Positions 1 to 6,798 of a stretch of DNA of 7,520 bases are shown piece by piece. Below the pieces are notes generated by a model, which did not search any database, was not told the DNA's origin, and saw only the letters and a program-made list of their open reading frames with translations. The position numbers and the translations under genes were made by a program. The DNA is taken from assembly GCA_041744375.1 (NCBI GenBank), contig JBGTLA010000021.1, positions 1 to 7,520 on the forward strand. The letters run 5' to 3'. This DNA comes from JBGTLA01 sp041744375. Its GTDB lineage: Bacteria; Actinomycetota; Acidimicrobiia; Spongiisociales; ZC4RG35. Every line of letters starts with the position of its first letter. The stretch's first letter is position 1.

Positions 1-760
1 CGCGCTCGGCCCGGAGCCGCTCGGGCCCTTCCACGAGCCAAGACCCCGCAGACGGCACGATCGCCTCCACCGTAAAGCCTCGAGCCCAGCGCCCTTCCAT
101 TGCGCCGGCGATCGCCCCGGCGACGGAGGCCACTCCCCCTCCCACGACAAAGGTGCTCGGACGCGCTCGGCTCCCCGACGTGCGACGACCGGCCAGCATT
201 CCTCGGACGACCGACCCGTGCCGCTGCTCCAACGCCGCCAGCGTCGGGAAGGCGGCCGCCACAGAGAGCTCGGTTGGATCTCCGGCGTGTACACCCGCAG
301 CAGCCAACCACGCCCCCAGTTCGCCCGCTCTCCTGCCGAACCTGCGCGTCATGAACGCCGCCAACGTCTCTGCGGGCTGAGGATGCCCCCGAATGAAGAC
401 CTCAGCCGCTGCTCGCAGTTTGGCGGCCGGCGACAGGAGGCCCGAAGTGAGCAGAGCAGGGCCGAAGGTAACGGGGTGATTCCGTCCCCGGTGATACACC
501 AAACGGCGGCCGGCGGCCTCACTCGCCGGACGGACCTGTGCGTCGAGCCCTTCGAGGAGCGGCGAGAGGTGGGGGTGCGGGAGCACGATCGTTCCCACGG
601 CTGGTTCCAAGAGGTATCCGTCGAGCCGAACGGGGACCGCCACACCCCCCGGTTCCTCACCGGCGTCCACCACCATGGCTTGCATTCCGCGCTGCTCGAG
701 CGCCCGCGCCACCAGCGCCCCCGCCATCCCGCCTCCCACGATGACGACCGGCCAGGTCAC
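1..760 (-). CDS. hemY: HemY-family protoporphyrinogen/coproporphyrinogen III oxidase (3' end cut by window)
   Basis: This is an FAD-dependent oxidase that removes six electrons from a porphyrinogen ring (protoporphyrinogen IX, or coproporphyrinogen III in the coproporphyrin-dependent pathway of Gram-positive bacteria). I translated 253 codons before the left edge; family members are roughly 450 residues, so about half is seen. It opens with a Rossmann dinucleotide fold, VVIVGGGMAGALVARAL (residues 5-21), and an acidic strand end VVDAG (30-34). Family signatures follow: LVYHRGRNHPV (87-97), SGLLSPAAKLRAA (106-118), RRFGRRAGEL (139-148), GVHAGDP (156-162) and FPTLAALEQRHGSVVRGML (171-189). The start is a GTG whose last two bases and next A form the hemE TGA stop (GTGA overlap). 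No convincing Shine-Dalgarno is visible, so coupling to hemE translation is likely. The segment after the nucleotide fold is atypical: GGVAV replaces the usual GG followed by Lys/Arg, and the GPDSF-like stretch is absent. Substrate cannot be decided from the sequence. Confidence 0.85.
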   Translation of the reverse strand, partial: MTWPVVIVGGGMAGALVARALEQRGMQAMVVDAGEEPGGVAVPVRLDGYLLEPAVGTIVLPHPHLSPLLEGLDAQVRPASEAAGRRLVYHRGRNHPVTFGPALLTSGLLSPAAKLRAAAEVFIRGHPQPAETLAAFMTRRFGRRAGELGAWLAAAGVHAGDPTELSVAAAFPTLAALEQRHGSVVRGMLAGRRTSGSRARPSTFVVGGGVASVAGAIAGAMEGRWARGFTVEAIVPSAGSWLVEGPERLRAER

Positions 761-1755
761 GAACGGACGGCTTCGACCATGGCCCCCAGGTTCTCGGGTG
801 GAGTGTGGCGGTCGATGCCGTGCCCGAGGTTGAACACATGCCCCACCCGTCCGGCCACATGACTCTTCACCTCCGCCACTGCCGCCCCGATGGTGTCCGG
901 GTCGGTGAGCAGAACGGCCGGGTCGAGGTTGCCCTGCACCGCCGAGGCTCCCAGGCTGTCCCATGCCTCATCGATCGGTAAACGCCAGTCGACCCCGTAG
1001 GCAGTGGCACCTACCGTCGTTTGGAGGTCGAGGGTGTGGGGACCGTGAGGTGCGAAGTAGATGGTTGGTGCCGCCAAGCCCGCCAGAGCCGACCGGGCGG
1101 CGGGTGATACCAGCTGGCGGAACGTCGACCGGTCGACCACGCCCGCCCATGAGTCGAAGAGCTGGACGACGTCGGCCCCGGCGGCGATCTGCATGGCGAG
1201 ATAGGCCCGCATCGAGTGGGCCAACCCTCCCAGAGCCTCGACGGCCAGCTCCGGCTGGCGGCGGATCGCACCCCGGGCTGACACGAAGTCCTTGGATCCT
1301 CCTCCCTCCACCAGATAGGCCAGCAGAGTGAAGGGGGCCCCGGCGAAGCCTATGACCGCTGTCGCCTCGGGAACTGCCGCCCGCACGAGCCGCACGGTCT
1401 CGGCCACGAAGGCGACTCGGTCGGGAACGAGAGGCGGCAAGGCGGCGATCTCCTCGAGTGTGTGGGGGCGTAGCCGGGGGCCGGGGTCGAAATCCATGTC
1501 GACTCCCATGGCCTCGAGGGGAGTCATGATGTCGGCGAAGATGACCGCCCCGTCCATCCCGTAGCGTTCGATGGGCTGACCGGCGATCTCGGCGGCCACG
1601 CTGGGCGTGGCCACGGCTTCCTGAAATGGAATCCTCTGGCGCAGGGCCCTGTACTCGGGAAGGTATCGCCCGGCCTGGCGCATCACCCACACCGGAGTCC
1701 GCCCTGTTGGCCGCCCACAGATCGCCTCGACCAGAGGGCGATCCAACGCTCTCAC
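757..1755 (-). CDS. hemE: Uroporphyrinogen decarboxylase
   Basis: HemE removes the four acetate carboxyl groups of uroporphyrinogen III to give coproporphyrinogen III; it is a cytosolic, cofactor-free TIM-barrel enzyme. The 332-residue product is slightly shorter than the usual 340-360. It has the N-terminal signature PVWVMRQAGRYLPEY (21-35) with the two arginines that bind substrate carboxylates, FADIMTP (73-79) containing the catalytic aspartate Asp75, GFAGAPFTLLAY (136-147), LFDSWAG (199-205) and the C-terminal NLGHGI (309-314) with the conserved histidine. The chosen start is a GTG overlapping the hemL TGA stop in a GTGA. A GGAG at 1764-1767, eight bases before the GTG, could serve as ribosome binding site inside the end of hemL. 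The downstream junction with hemY is another GTGA. All key motifs are intact, so the enzyme should be active. Confidence 0.97.
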   Translation of the reverse strand: MRALDRPLVEAICGRPTGRTPVWVMRQAGRYLPEYRALRQRIPFQEAVATPSVAAEIAGQPIERYGMDGAVIFADIMTPLEAMGVDMDFDPGPRLRPHTLEEIAALPPLVPDRVAFVAETVRLVRAAVPEATAVIGFAGAPFTLLAYLVEGGGSKDFVSARGAIRRQPELAVEALGGLAHSMRAYLAMQIAAGADVVQLFDSWAGVVDRSTFRQLVSPAARSALAGLAAPTIYFAPHGPHTLDLQTTVGATAYGVDWRLPIDEAWDSLGASAVQGNLDPAVLLTDPDTIGAAVAEVKSHVAGRVGHVFNLGHGIDRHTPPENLGAMVEAVRS

Positions 1756-3065
1756 TCCGAGGACTCCACTGCGGCCGCCAGCGCTTCAGCCGCCTCTGTC
1801 GCCACGGCCGAGTGCGCCTCCATCAGGAACAGGGCCTCGAAGGGTGAGGGAGGAAGCAGTACGCCGTTGGCGAGGGCGGCGCGAAAGAAGCGGGCGAAAC
1901 GGTCCCGGTCGAGCCTGGAAGCCTCGTCGAAATCGCGTACCCGCTCCGGACCGAAGAACACCGTCAGCATCGCACCGACGCGCTGCACGCAACCGCTTGT
2001 ACCCACCGCCTCGGCCAGGGTCTGAGAGAGGGCTGCTCCCACCTCTTCGAGAACTTCGTATGTCTCGGGGTGCTGCGACAGATACCGGAGACAGGCCAGG
2101 CCTGCGGCCGTAGACAGGGGGTTGCCGCTCAAAGTCCCCGCCTGGTACACCGGCCCGTCGGGTGCCACCAGTCGCATCAGCGCGGCGGACCCACCATAGG
2201 CCGCGGCGGGGGTGCCGCCCGCCACGACCTTCCCGAGGCAGGTCAGATCGGGAGCCACCCCAAAGCGCCCTTGCGCCCCGGCCGGGCCGACCCGGAAGCC
2301 GGTCATGACCTCGTCGAAGATGAGGACCGCCCCGTGACGATCGCATCGTTGCCGAAGTCCCGGCAAGAACCCCGGCTCGGGCGGAACCACCCCCATGTTG
2401 CCGGCCACCGGCTCGACGATCACCGCCGCTACGCCTCCCAGAGAGAAAGCCTCATCGACAGACGCGAGGTCGTTGTAGCGGGCCGACCGAGTGTCGGCGA
2501 CGGTGGCGGGCGGCACACCCGGGCTGTCAGGGCTGCCCAGGGTGGCGGGGCCGCTTCCCGCCTTCACCAGGAAAGGATCGGCGTGACCGTGGTAGTTGCC
2601 TTCGAACTTGATGATCCCGACCCGCCCGGTGGCGGCCCGCGCCACCCGGATGGCCGACGCCGTGGCCTCGGTGCCGGAGTTCACCATGCGCACCACTTCG
2701 ATCGAGGGCACCATTTGGCAGATCAACTCGGCCAGTTCCACTTCCCGAGGAGTGGAGAACCCGAAGGAGGTGCCGTCGCGGGCCGCCTCCCCGATCGCCT
2801 CGACGATCACGGGATGGGCGTGACCCAGGATCAACGCCCCCCAGGAGGCGACGAAGTCGATGAACGAGTCGCCATCGATGGTGGTGATATGGGGCCCCCC
2901 CGCCGACCGGACGACCAGCGGCGAGCCTCCCACCGAACCGAATGCCCGCACGGGCGAGTTCACGCCTCCCGGCATCACCGCTACCGCCCGCTCGTGCCAC
3001 TGCCGGGAAGTCGACTCAGACACCCCCATGCCTTCGACCACCGACTTGCGGCTCATGGAACTCAT
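1752..3065 (-). CDS. hemL: Glutamate-1-semialdehyde 2,1-aminomutase
   Basis: HemL is the PLP enzyme that moves the amino group of glutamate-1-semialdehyde (the HemA product) to give 5-aminolevulinate. I start it at the ATG at 3065, which overlaps the hemB TGA stop in an ATGA and has a GGAGAG ribosome binding site seven bases upstream. The same frame is open to 3185, but that extension is Arg/His-rich and lies wholly within hemB, so it is rejected. The resulting 437 residues fit the family (about 425-440). Visible motifs: MPGGVNSPVRAF (31-42), NSGTEAT (129-135, cofactor phosphate loop), GNYHGHAD (156-163), FDEVMTGFRVG (250-260), the Schiff-base lysine Lys279 in LGKVVAGGTPAAAYGG, and GTLSGNP (310-316). 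The lysine region usually reads GK followed by GGG; here GKVVAGG is a mild deviation. In-frame ATGs at 3056 and 3029 are possible alternative starts. HemA and HemL are thought to channel their labile intermediate, which fits co-expression. Confidence 0.97.
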   Translation of the reverse strand: MSSMSRKSVVEGMGVSESTSRQWHERAVAVMPGGVNSPVRAFGSVGGSPLVVRSAGGPHITTIDGDSFIDFVASWGALILGHAHPVIVEAIGEAARDGTSFGFSTPREVELAELICQMVPSIEVVRMVNSGTEATASAIRVARAATGRVGIIKFEGNYHGHADPFLVKAGSGPATLGSPDSPGVPPATVADTRSARYNDLASVDEAFSLGGVAAVIVEPVAGNMGVVPPEPGFLPGLRQRCDRHGAVLIFDEVMTGFRVGPAGAQGRFGVAPDLTCLGKVVAGGTPAAAYGGSAALMRLVAPDGPVYQAGTLSGNPLSTAAGLACLRYLSQHPETYEVLEEVGAALSQTLAEAVGTSGCVQRVGAMLTVFFGPERVRDFDEASRLDRDRFARFFRAALANGVLLPPSPFEALFLMEAHSAVATEAAEALAAAVESSE

Positions 3066-4045
3066 GCCCACTCTCTCCGGATGAGGCGGGCGGCGTCGAT
3101 GGCGAAGTAGGTGAGAACGATGCCGGCTCCGGCGCGGGTGATGCCGGTAAGTGATTCGAGCATCACAGAATCCAAATCCACCCACCCGTTCGCCCCGGCG
3201 GCTGTGATCATCGAATACTCCCCCGACACCTGAAACGCCGCCACCGGGACCTCTACCTCTGCTCGCACACGGGCGACAATGTCGAGGTACGGCCCGGCGG
3301 GCTTGACCATCACCATGTCGGCGCCTTCGGCGAGGTCATGACGGGTCTCGACGGCGGCTTGACGGGCCGAGGTGGGATCCATCTGGTGGGTGCGGCGATC
3401 ACCAAAGGCAGGGGCGGACCCGGCTGCCTCCCGGAATGGTCCGTAGTAGGCCGAGGCGTACTTGACCGCGTATGAGCAGATCGCTAAATCGACGTGACCG
3501 CCGGCATCCAGACCGTCCCGGATTGCTCCCACTCTCCCGTCCATCATGTCGGACGGAGCGATCACATCGGCCCCGGCGTCGGCGTAGGTCACGGCGGCCC
3601 GCGTCAACAGCGGGAGGGTGGCGTCGTTGTCGACAACTCCATCGTCGGTGACTACACCACAGTGGCCGTGACTCGTGTACTCACACAGGCACACATCTGC
3701 CCACACGGTCAGATCGAGGTGGCGCACAGCCCGAATCGCCGAGGGCACCGGACCCGTGGGATCCCAGCTGCCCGAACCCTCCGGATCCTTCTCCGCGGGG
3801 ACACCGAAGAGCATCACGCCACCGATCCCCAGGGCAGCGGCCACCTCCACCAGGGGTATGAGTTTGTCGACGGACAATTGGGAATGACCGGGCATCGAGG
3901 CGATGGGCCGCTCCACCCCCACACCTTCGACCACGAACAGCGGAAGTACGAAGGAGGCCGGATGGAGTCGGGTTTCGGCCACGAGCCGCCTCATCGCCGG
4001 GCTACGTCGCAGACGTCGGTCGCGCGCCATCGGATAGCCGGTCAT
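3062..4045 (-). CDS. hemB: Porphobilinogen synthase (5-aminolevulinate dehydratase), zinc-type
   Basis: HemB condenses two 5-aminolevulinate molecules into the pyrrole porphobilinogen in the cytosol, normally as a homo-octamer. The 327-residue length is typical. The two Schiff-base lysines are seen as Lys195 in SYAVKYASAYYGPFREA and Lys248 in MVKPAGPYLD; the C-terminal AAFQVSGEYSMI (269-280) is a family hallmark. The metal site reads DVCLCEYTSHGHCG, giving Cys119, Cys121 and Cys129. This is the three-cysteine zinc site of the E. coli/animal type, rather than the aspartate-rich magnesium site of plant and many bacterial enzymes. The ATG at 4045 overlaps the hemD stop as ATGA and is preceded by GGAAGGAG ending three bases upstream, which supports this start over the ATG at 4030. 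The 3' end overlaps hemL by four bases. Confidence 0.97.
   Translation of the reverse strand: MTGYPMARDRRLRRSPAMRRLVAETRLHPASFVLPLFVVEGVGVERPIASMPGHSQLSVDKLIPLVEVAAALGIGGVMLFGVPAEKDPEGSGSWDPTGPVPSAIRAVRHLDLTVWADVCLCEYTSHGHCGVVTDDGVVDNDATLPLLTRAAVTYADAGADVIAPSDMMDGRVGAIRDGLDAGGHVDLAICSYAVKYASAYYGPFREAAGSAPAFGDRRTHQMDPTSARQAAVETRHDLAEGADMVMVKPAGPYLDIVARVRAEVEVPVAAFQVSGEYSMITAAGANGWVDLDSVMLESLTGITRAGAGIVLTYFAIDAARLIRREWA
3073..3078 (-). promoter_or_regulatory. Ribosome binding site of hemL inside hemB
   Basis: GGAGAG on the minus strand lies seven bases before the ATG at 3065. This decides the hemL start over the longer open frame that reaches 3185. Confidence 0.6.
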
Positions 4046-4737
4046 GCGCTCCTTCCGAGGTGGGCGCCGAGCGCCTCGACCAGGTCGGGCAGAGACAGGC
4101 GCCGGGGTACGACATCGGGCGGTCGTCCTAGTCGCTCGAGCTCAGAGGTGGTGGTTGGACCGATCGCACCCACGACGATGTCGGAGCCCAGGCCTCGCGA
4201 CGAGAGCCAGCCTCGAACTGCAGAGGGGGACCCGAACAGAACGGCGTCGACCGGATCGCAAGCCGGCGCCACCGACACGGTGTGATAGACGGTGGCCGTG
4301 GCCACTTCCGCCCCCGCCGACCTGAGTCTCTCCGCTCGGGCCGGATCGGCCGACGCCGACGTGGCGAGGACCACTCGCTGGTTCACCACCGATGAGACGA
4401 GAAGAGACACGAGATCGTCGCCGGTCCCGGCGCCGACCACGGTCACCTTGCCACCGGCCCGCCGGGCAGCATCGGCGGTGGAAGGGCCCACGGCCGCGAC
4501 CTCGACAGGCGGCAGCCCGCCGTCCGGCCACAACACTTCGATGGACCGGGGTGAAGTGAATACGGCGAGGTCGCCGGCGGCGATCGTCAGACGGGCCTTT
4601 TGCAGCTCCTCTTCGGAAGCCGGTCGTATCTCGATGCAGGGGAGCATCACCGGCTCGAGCCCGGCCTCCCGCAACAGATGCACCGCTCGCCGGGCGCCCT
4701 CGCCCACACTCGTCACGGCGACGCGTGGAACCGTCAC
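4042..4737 (-). CDS. hemD: Uroporphyrinogen-III synthase
   Basis: HemD cyclises hydroxymethylbilane while inverting ring D, yielding uroporphyrinogen III. It is a poorly conserved family, and recognition here rests on overall pattern plus position. The 231-residue protein shows the two-domain layout: an N-terminal strand PRVAVTSV, AVFTSPRSIEVLW (58-70), VAAVGPSTADAARRAG (81-95), then a second domain with VVLATSASADPARAERLRSAGAEV (122-145), AVLFGSPSAVRGWL (165-178) and VVGAIGPTTTSELERLG (188-204). The conserved serine/threonine-rich loops expected to line the cleft are present. It is a stand-alone HemD, not fused to a methyltransferase or to HemC. The start is a GTG that overlaps the hemC TGA (GTGA). 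The gene ends four bases into hemB. Lying between hemC and hemB makes the assignment firm. Confidence 0.93.
   Translation of the reverse strand: MTVPRVAVTSVGEGARRAVHLLREAGLEPVMLPCIEIRPASEEELQKARLTIAAGDLAVFTSPRSIEVLWPDGGLPPVEVAAVGPSTADAARRAGGKVTVVGAGTGDDLVSLLVSSVVNQRVVLATSASADPARAERLRSAGAEVATATVYHTVSVAPACDPVDAVLFGSPSAVRGWLSSRGLGSDIVVGAIGPTTTSELERLGRPPDVVPRRLSLPDLVEALGAHLGRSA
4049..4056 (-). promoter_or_regulatory. Ribosome binding site of hemB inside hemD
   Basis: GGAAGGAG on the minus strand ends three bases before the hemB ATG at 4045. It is the strongest Shine-Dalgarno in the operon and supports this ATG over the in-frame one at 4030. It could raise HemB output relative to its neighbours. 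Confidence 0.6.
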
Positions 4738-5588
4738 AATCCCAGCTCTCGCCGTGCTGCCGCCACCACGTCGGCGGTTTCATCTCCGACGGTGCGACCC
4801 CGTCGCGCTCCCCGCTCATCGTTGACAAAACAGGTCATGTCGATGGTGCCGTCAGGCCCTATCTCGGCCAGTGCGCCCAAGGCCGATCGACACCCGGCGC
4901 CCGTGACCTCCAGCAGAGCCCGCTCGGCCTCCACCGCCCGACGGGTGGGGGCATGGTCCAGTAGGGAGAGAATTTCCTCTGCCCGGCTGCCGGCCAACGC
5001 TTCGAGCGTGATCGCAGCTTGAGCAGGAGCCGGAACCATCTCGGCGAGCGTGAAGATGTGCGAGATCGATTCCTCCCGACCGAGTCGGCGCAGACCGGCC
5101 TCGGCCAGCACCACCGCCGTCACCTCGCCTTGGGCGACCATAGCCAATCGAGTGCCGACGTTTCCGCGAATATCGACGACCTCGACGCCAGGGTGGAGCA
5201 TGCTGAGTTGAGCGCCCCGGCGGGGGCTCCCAGTGCCGACGATCGACCCCGGTCGAAGCTCGACGGACGCGGCACCGCATAGTGCGTCCCACGGTTCGGC
5301 CCGCGGGAGGTAGAAAGGGATCAGCCGGTCGGGACCGGCCACCGGAAGGTCTTTGCCGGAATGGACGGCGACGTCGGCCTCACCGTCGACGACCGCCTTC
5401 TGGACGGCACGCACGAAGGCCCCCACCTCGGTGAGCGTGGTCAGCGGACTGGTCCGGTCCCGGTCGCCACTCGTCACCACCTCGACGATGGTGGTGACCA
5501 CCCCTTCGCCCTCCAGCGCTCGCGCCGCCATCTCGGCCTGGGCTAAAGCGAGCGACGACCGTCTGGTGGCAAGTCGGAGGTCACTCAT
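4734..5588 (-). CDS. hemC: Hydroxymethylbilane synthase (porphobilinogen deaminase)
   Basis: HemC polymerises four porphobilinogens onto a covalently held dipyrromethane primer and releases hydroxymethylbilane. The 284-residue product is a little short for the family (about 300-315). Key elements are seen: LRLATRRSSLALAQAE (4-19), VVTSGDRDR (37-45), HSGKDLP (76-82) containing catalytic Asp80, GTGSPRRGAQL (118-128), VDIRGNVGTRL (138-148) and GAGCRSALGA (230-239), whose Cys233 carries the cofactor. HSGKDLP differs from the commoner HSMKD/HSLKD only at the third position. The ATG at 5588 lies inside hemA, giving an 8-base overlap (ATGAGTGA), the longest in the operon. No clear Shine-Dalgarno precedes it, so translation probably depends on ribosomes finishing hemA. 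It overlaps hemD by four bases downstream. Confidence 0.97.
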   Translation of the reverse strand: MSDLRLATRRSSLALAQAEMAARALEGEGVVTTIVEVVTSGDRDRTSPLTTLTEVGAFVRAVQKAVVDGEADVAVHSGKDLPVAGPDRLIPFYLPRAEPWDALCGAASVELRPGSIVGTGSPRRGAQLSMLHPGVEVVDIRGNVGTRLAMVAQGEVTAVVLAEAGLRRLGREESISHIFTLAEMVPAPAQAAITLEALAGSRAEEILSLLDHAPTRRAVEAERALLEVTGAGCRSALGALAEIGPDGTIDMTCFVNDERGARRGRTVGDETADVVAAARRELGL

Positions 5589-6720
5589 CGCGGTCGAAGG
5601 CGGCCGATATCACCTCGGCGATACGGGGATCGCGCGCCCGGCGAACGGCCGAAACCGGACGGGCCAGGATGGTGCGAGCCACCGTGTGTGCCACCTGTTG
5701 CAGCACCGCCCGATCCTCAGTGTGGTTGAGCCGGCCGGCGAACCGGTCGACCGCTTCTTCCACCACCTCATCGGCCATCTGGATCAAGTCGGCGATCACC
5801 GGGCCGACGTGGTGGCTCTGGCGGTAGCGGTGATGCGCCTCCGCCGCCGCCTCCACCACGAAGGAGCAGGCGACGTCCGTGTTGCCGCGACGCTTGGCGA
5901 TGGCGGCCAGGTCATCGATACCGATGTAGTCGAGTCGCCCGGTGGGCACGGTCGTGAAATCGGGGGGCATGGCCATGTCCACCAGCACCAGCCGCTCGTG
6001 TCGGGGGGCGACCGCCCGACAGAGACCGTCGCGATCCATGAGCCCCGAAGAGGCGGCGGTGGCGGAGACGGCGGCGGGGAAGCGTCCGAGAACCTCGTCG
6101 AGGCGATCGAGGGACCACACCTCGACGCCCGGTATTGAGACCTTCTCCGGCGCACGCGCCAAGACTACGACTCGGGGCGGGGCGGGCAGACCGAACAGGG
6201 CAGCCACCACCGCCGCAGCCATCGTGCCGGAACCGAAGACCGCCACCTCAGGGGCAGAACCCACCATCTGGGCGGCGACCGCCGCCATCGTGTCGTGCGG
6301 CGAGGGGTCGAGCAGGCGCCGTGCCTCACGACCGACCGCCACGGCTCCCTCGATCAGTCGCAGAAACCCTCCATCGAAGCCGTCGCCTCGCTTGAGCTCG
6401 GCGAGAGACTCTCGGAACTGGCTGAGGATCTCGACTTCGCCGGCGATCGGCGACTCCAGCCCGGCCGCCACTCGGAACAGATGGGTCGCGGCTTCCACCC
6501 CCTCGCGCAAGCGCGGTGTCGCGTCGACGGCACCGAGTAGCTCTGCTACAACCCCCTTGAGCTCAATCTCGTCCCCCGGAACGGCCACTTCAACTCTGAG
6601 GCAGGTGGAAAGCACGAAAGCCGATGGCGGCATGTCGGCGCCGAGCAGCGCCCGCGCCATCTCGGCCCGGGCGGCACCGTCGACTTCGGGATAGGCGAAG
6701 CTGGCCGATGAGAGAAACAC
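5581..6720 (-). CDS. hemA: Glutamyl-tRNA reductase, N-terminally divergent
   Basis: HemA reduces glutamyl-tRNA(Glu) with NADPH to glutamate-1-semialdehyde, the committed and usually regulated step of the C5 pathway. The protein has 379 residues, against roughly 410-450 for typical members. The catalytic cysteine is Cys40 in VLSTCLRVEV. THLFRVAAGLESPIAGEVEILSQ is recognisable across residues 79-101, with His80 and the GE-IL-Q pattern. The NADPH fold has VFGSGTMA (161-168), and LVLVDMAMPPDF (244-255) and a helical dimerisation tail (about 305-360) follow. Two things are odd: the usual N-terminal G-x-N/S-H-x-T/S-x-P motif is missing (SASFAYPEVDGAARAEMA occupies its place), and the cysteine motif is CLR instead of CNR. 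The start is a GTG; no ATG, GTG or TTG occurs in this frame between it and the TAG that ends the upstream gene, so the short N-terminus is not an annotation artefact. No Shine-Dalgarno is visible. Confidence 0.93.
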   Translation of the reverse strand: MFLSSASFAYPEVDGAARAEMARALLGADMPPSAFVLSTCLRVEVAVPGDEIELKGVVAELLGAVDATPRLREGVEAATHLFRVAAGLESPIAGEVEILSQFRESLAELKRGDGFDGGFLRLIEGAVAVGREARRLLDPSPHDTMAAVAAQMVGSAPEVAVFGSGTMAAAVVAALFGLPAPPRVVVLARAPEKVSIPGVEVWSLDRLDEVLGRFPAAVSATAASSGLMDRDGLCRAVAPRHERLVLVDMAMPPDFTTVPTGRLDYIGIDDLAAIAKRRGNTDVACSFVVEAAAEAHHRYRQSHHVGPVIADLIQMADEVVEEAVDRFAGRLNHTEDRAVLQQVAHTVARTILARPVSAVRRARDPRIAEVISAAFDRDE

Positions 6721-6731
6721 GTGCGGGGGAA

Positions 6732-6737
6732 ACCATA
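6732..6737 (-). promoter_or_regulatory. Putative -10 element for the hem operon
   Basis: TATGGT matches the actinobacterial TAnnnT -10 pattern and sits in the only AT-rich patch (GGGTTTATATGGTTT) of the intergenic region. Its last base is 12 positions from the first base of the hemA GTG, so a start site about seven bases downstream would leave only around five untranslated bases. That would fit the missing Shine-Dalgarno of hemA. No good -35 hexamer is found at 16-18 bases. This is inferred only from sequence. Confidence 0.4.
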
Positions 6738-6751
6738 TAAACCCTGCTCGG

Positions 6752-6786
6752 CGACAGCGAGTCGAATAGATGCCGACACCGAGTCG
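6752..6786. promoter_or_regulatory. Tandem 13-base dyads upstream of hemA, candidate operator pair
   Basis: Two copies, CGACAGCGAGTCG at 6752-6764 and CGACACCGAGTCG at 6774-6786 (plus strand), match at 12 of 13 positions. Each is an inverted repeat of the form CGAC-N5-GTCG. Their starts are 22 bases apart, about two helical turns, so a dimeric regulator could bind both on one face. If the putative -10 is right, the proximal site would cover the -35 region, which favours repression. The binding protein is unknown. Confidence 0.4.
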
Positions 6787-6788
6787 GC
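6772..6788 (-). terminator. Hairpin just after the cyclic-nucleotide-binding gene, weak terminator candidate
   Basis: On the minus strand, GCCGAC and GTCGGC form a perfect 6-base stem around the loop TCGGT, beginning ten bases after the TAG stop of the upstream gene. The following ATCTATT is only a poor T-tract, so termination would be weak at best. The same bases form the distal half of the paired dyads, and an operator role is an equally good reading. Confidence 0.25.
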
Positions 6789-6798
6789 TGTGGCAGCC

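Noticed and set aside
349..660. Minus-strand frame of 103 codons within hemY
   Set aside because: It is an alternative frame of hemY; the hemY frame itself gives clear family motifs from the GTG at 760.
2070..3110. Long plus-strand open frame of 346 codons opposite hemL
   Set aside because: Composition is low in hydrophobic residues and rich in Arg, Gly, His and Pro, no motif is recognisable, and it is antisense to a fully conserved gene; this is a GC-bias shadow.
3066..3185. N-terminal extension of hemL by 40 codons
   Set aside because: The extension is Arg/His-rich, lies entirely within hemB, and a well-placed ribosome binding site plus ATGA overlap supports the start at 3065.
5353..6138. 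Plus-strand open frame of 261 codons opposite hemC and hemA
   Set aside because: It is antisense to two firm genes and shows no recognisable domain or start context.
6721..6798. Riboswitch or structured leader before hemA
   Set aside because: The gap is 78 bases and contains only the two short dyads; no known riboswitch core was recognised.
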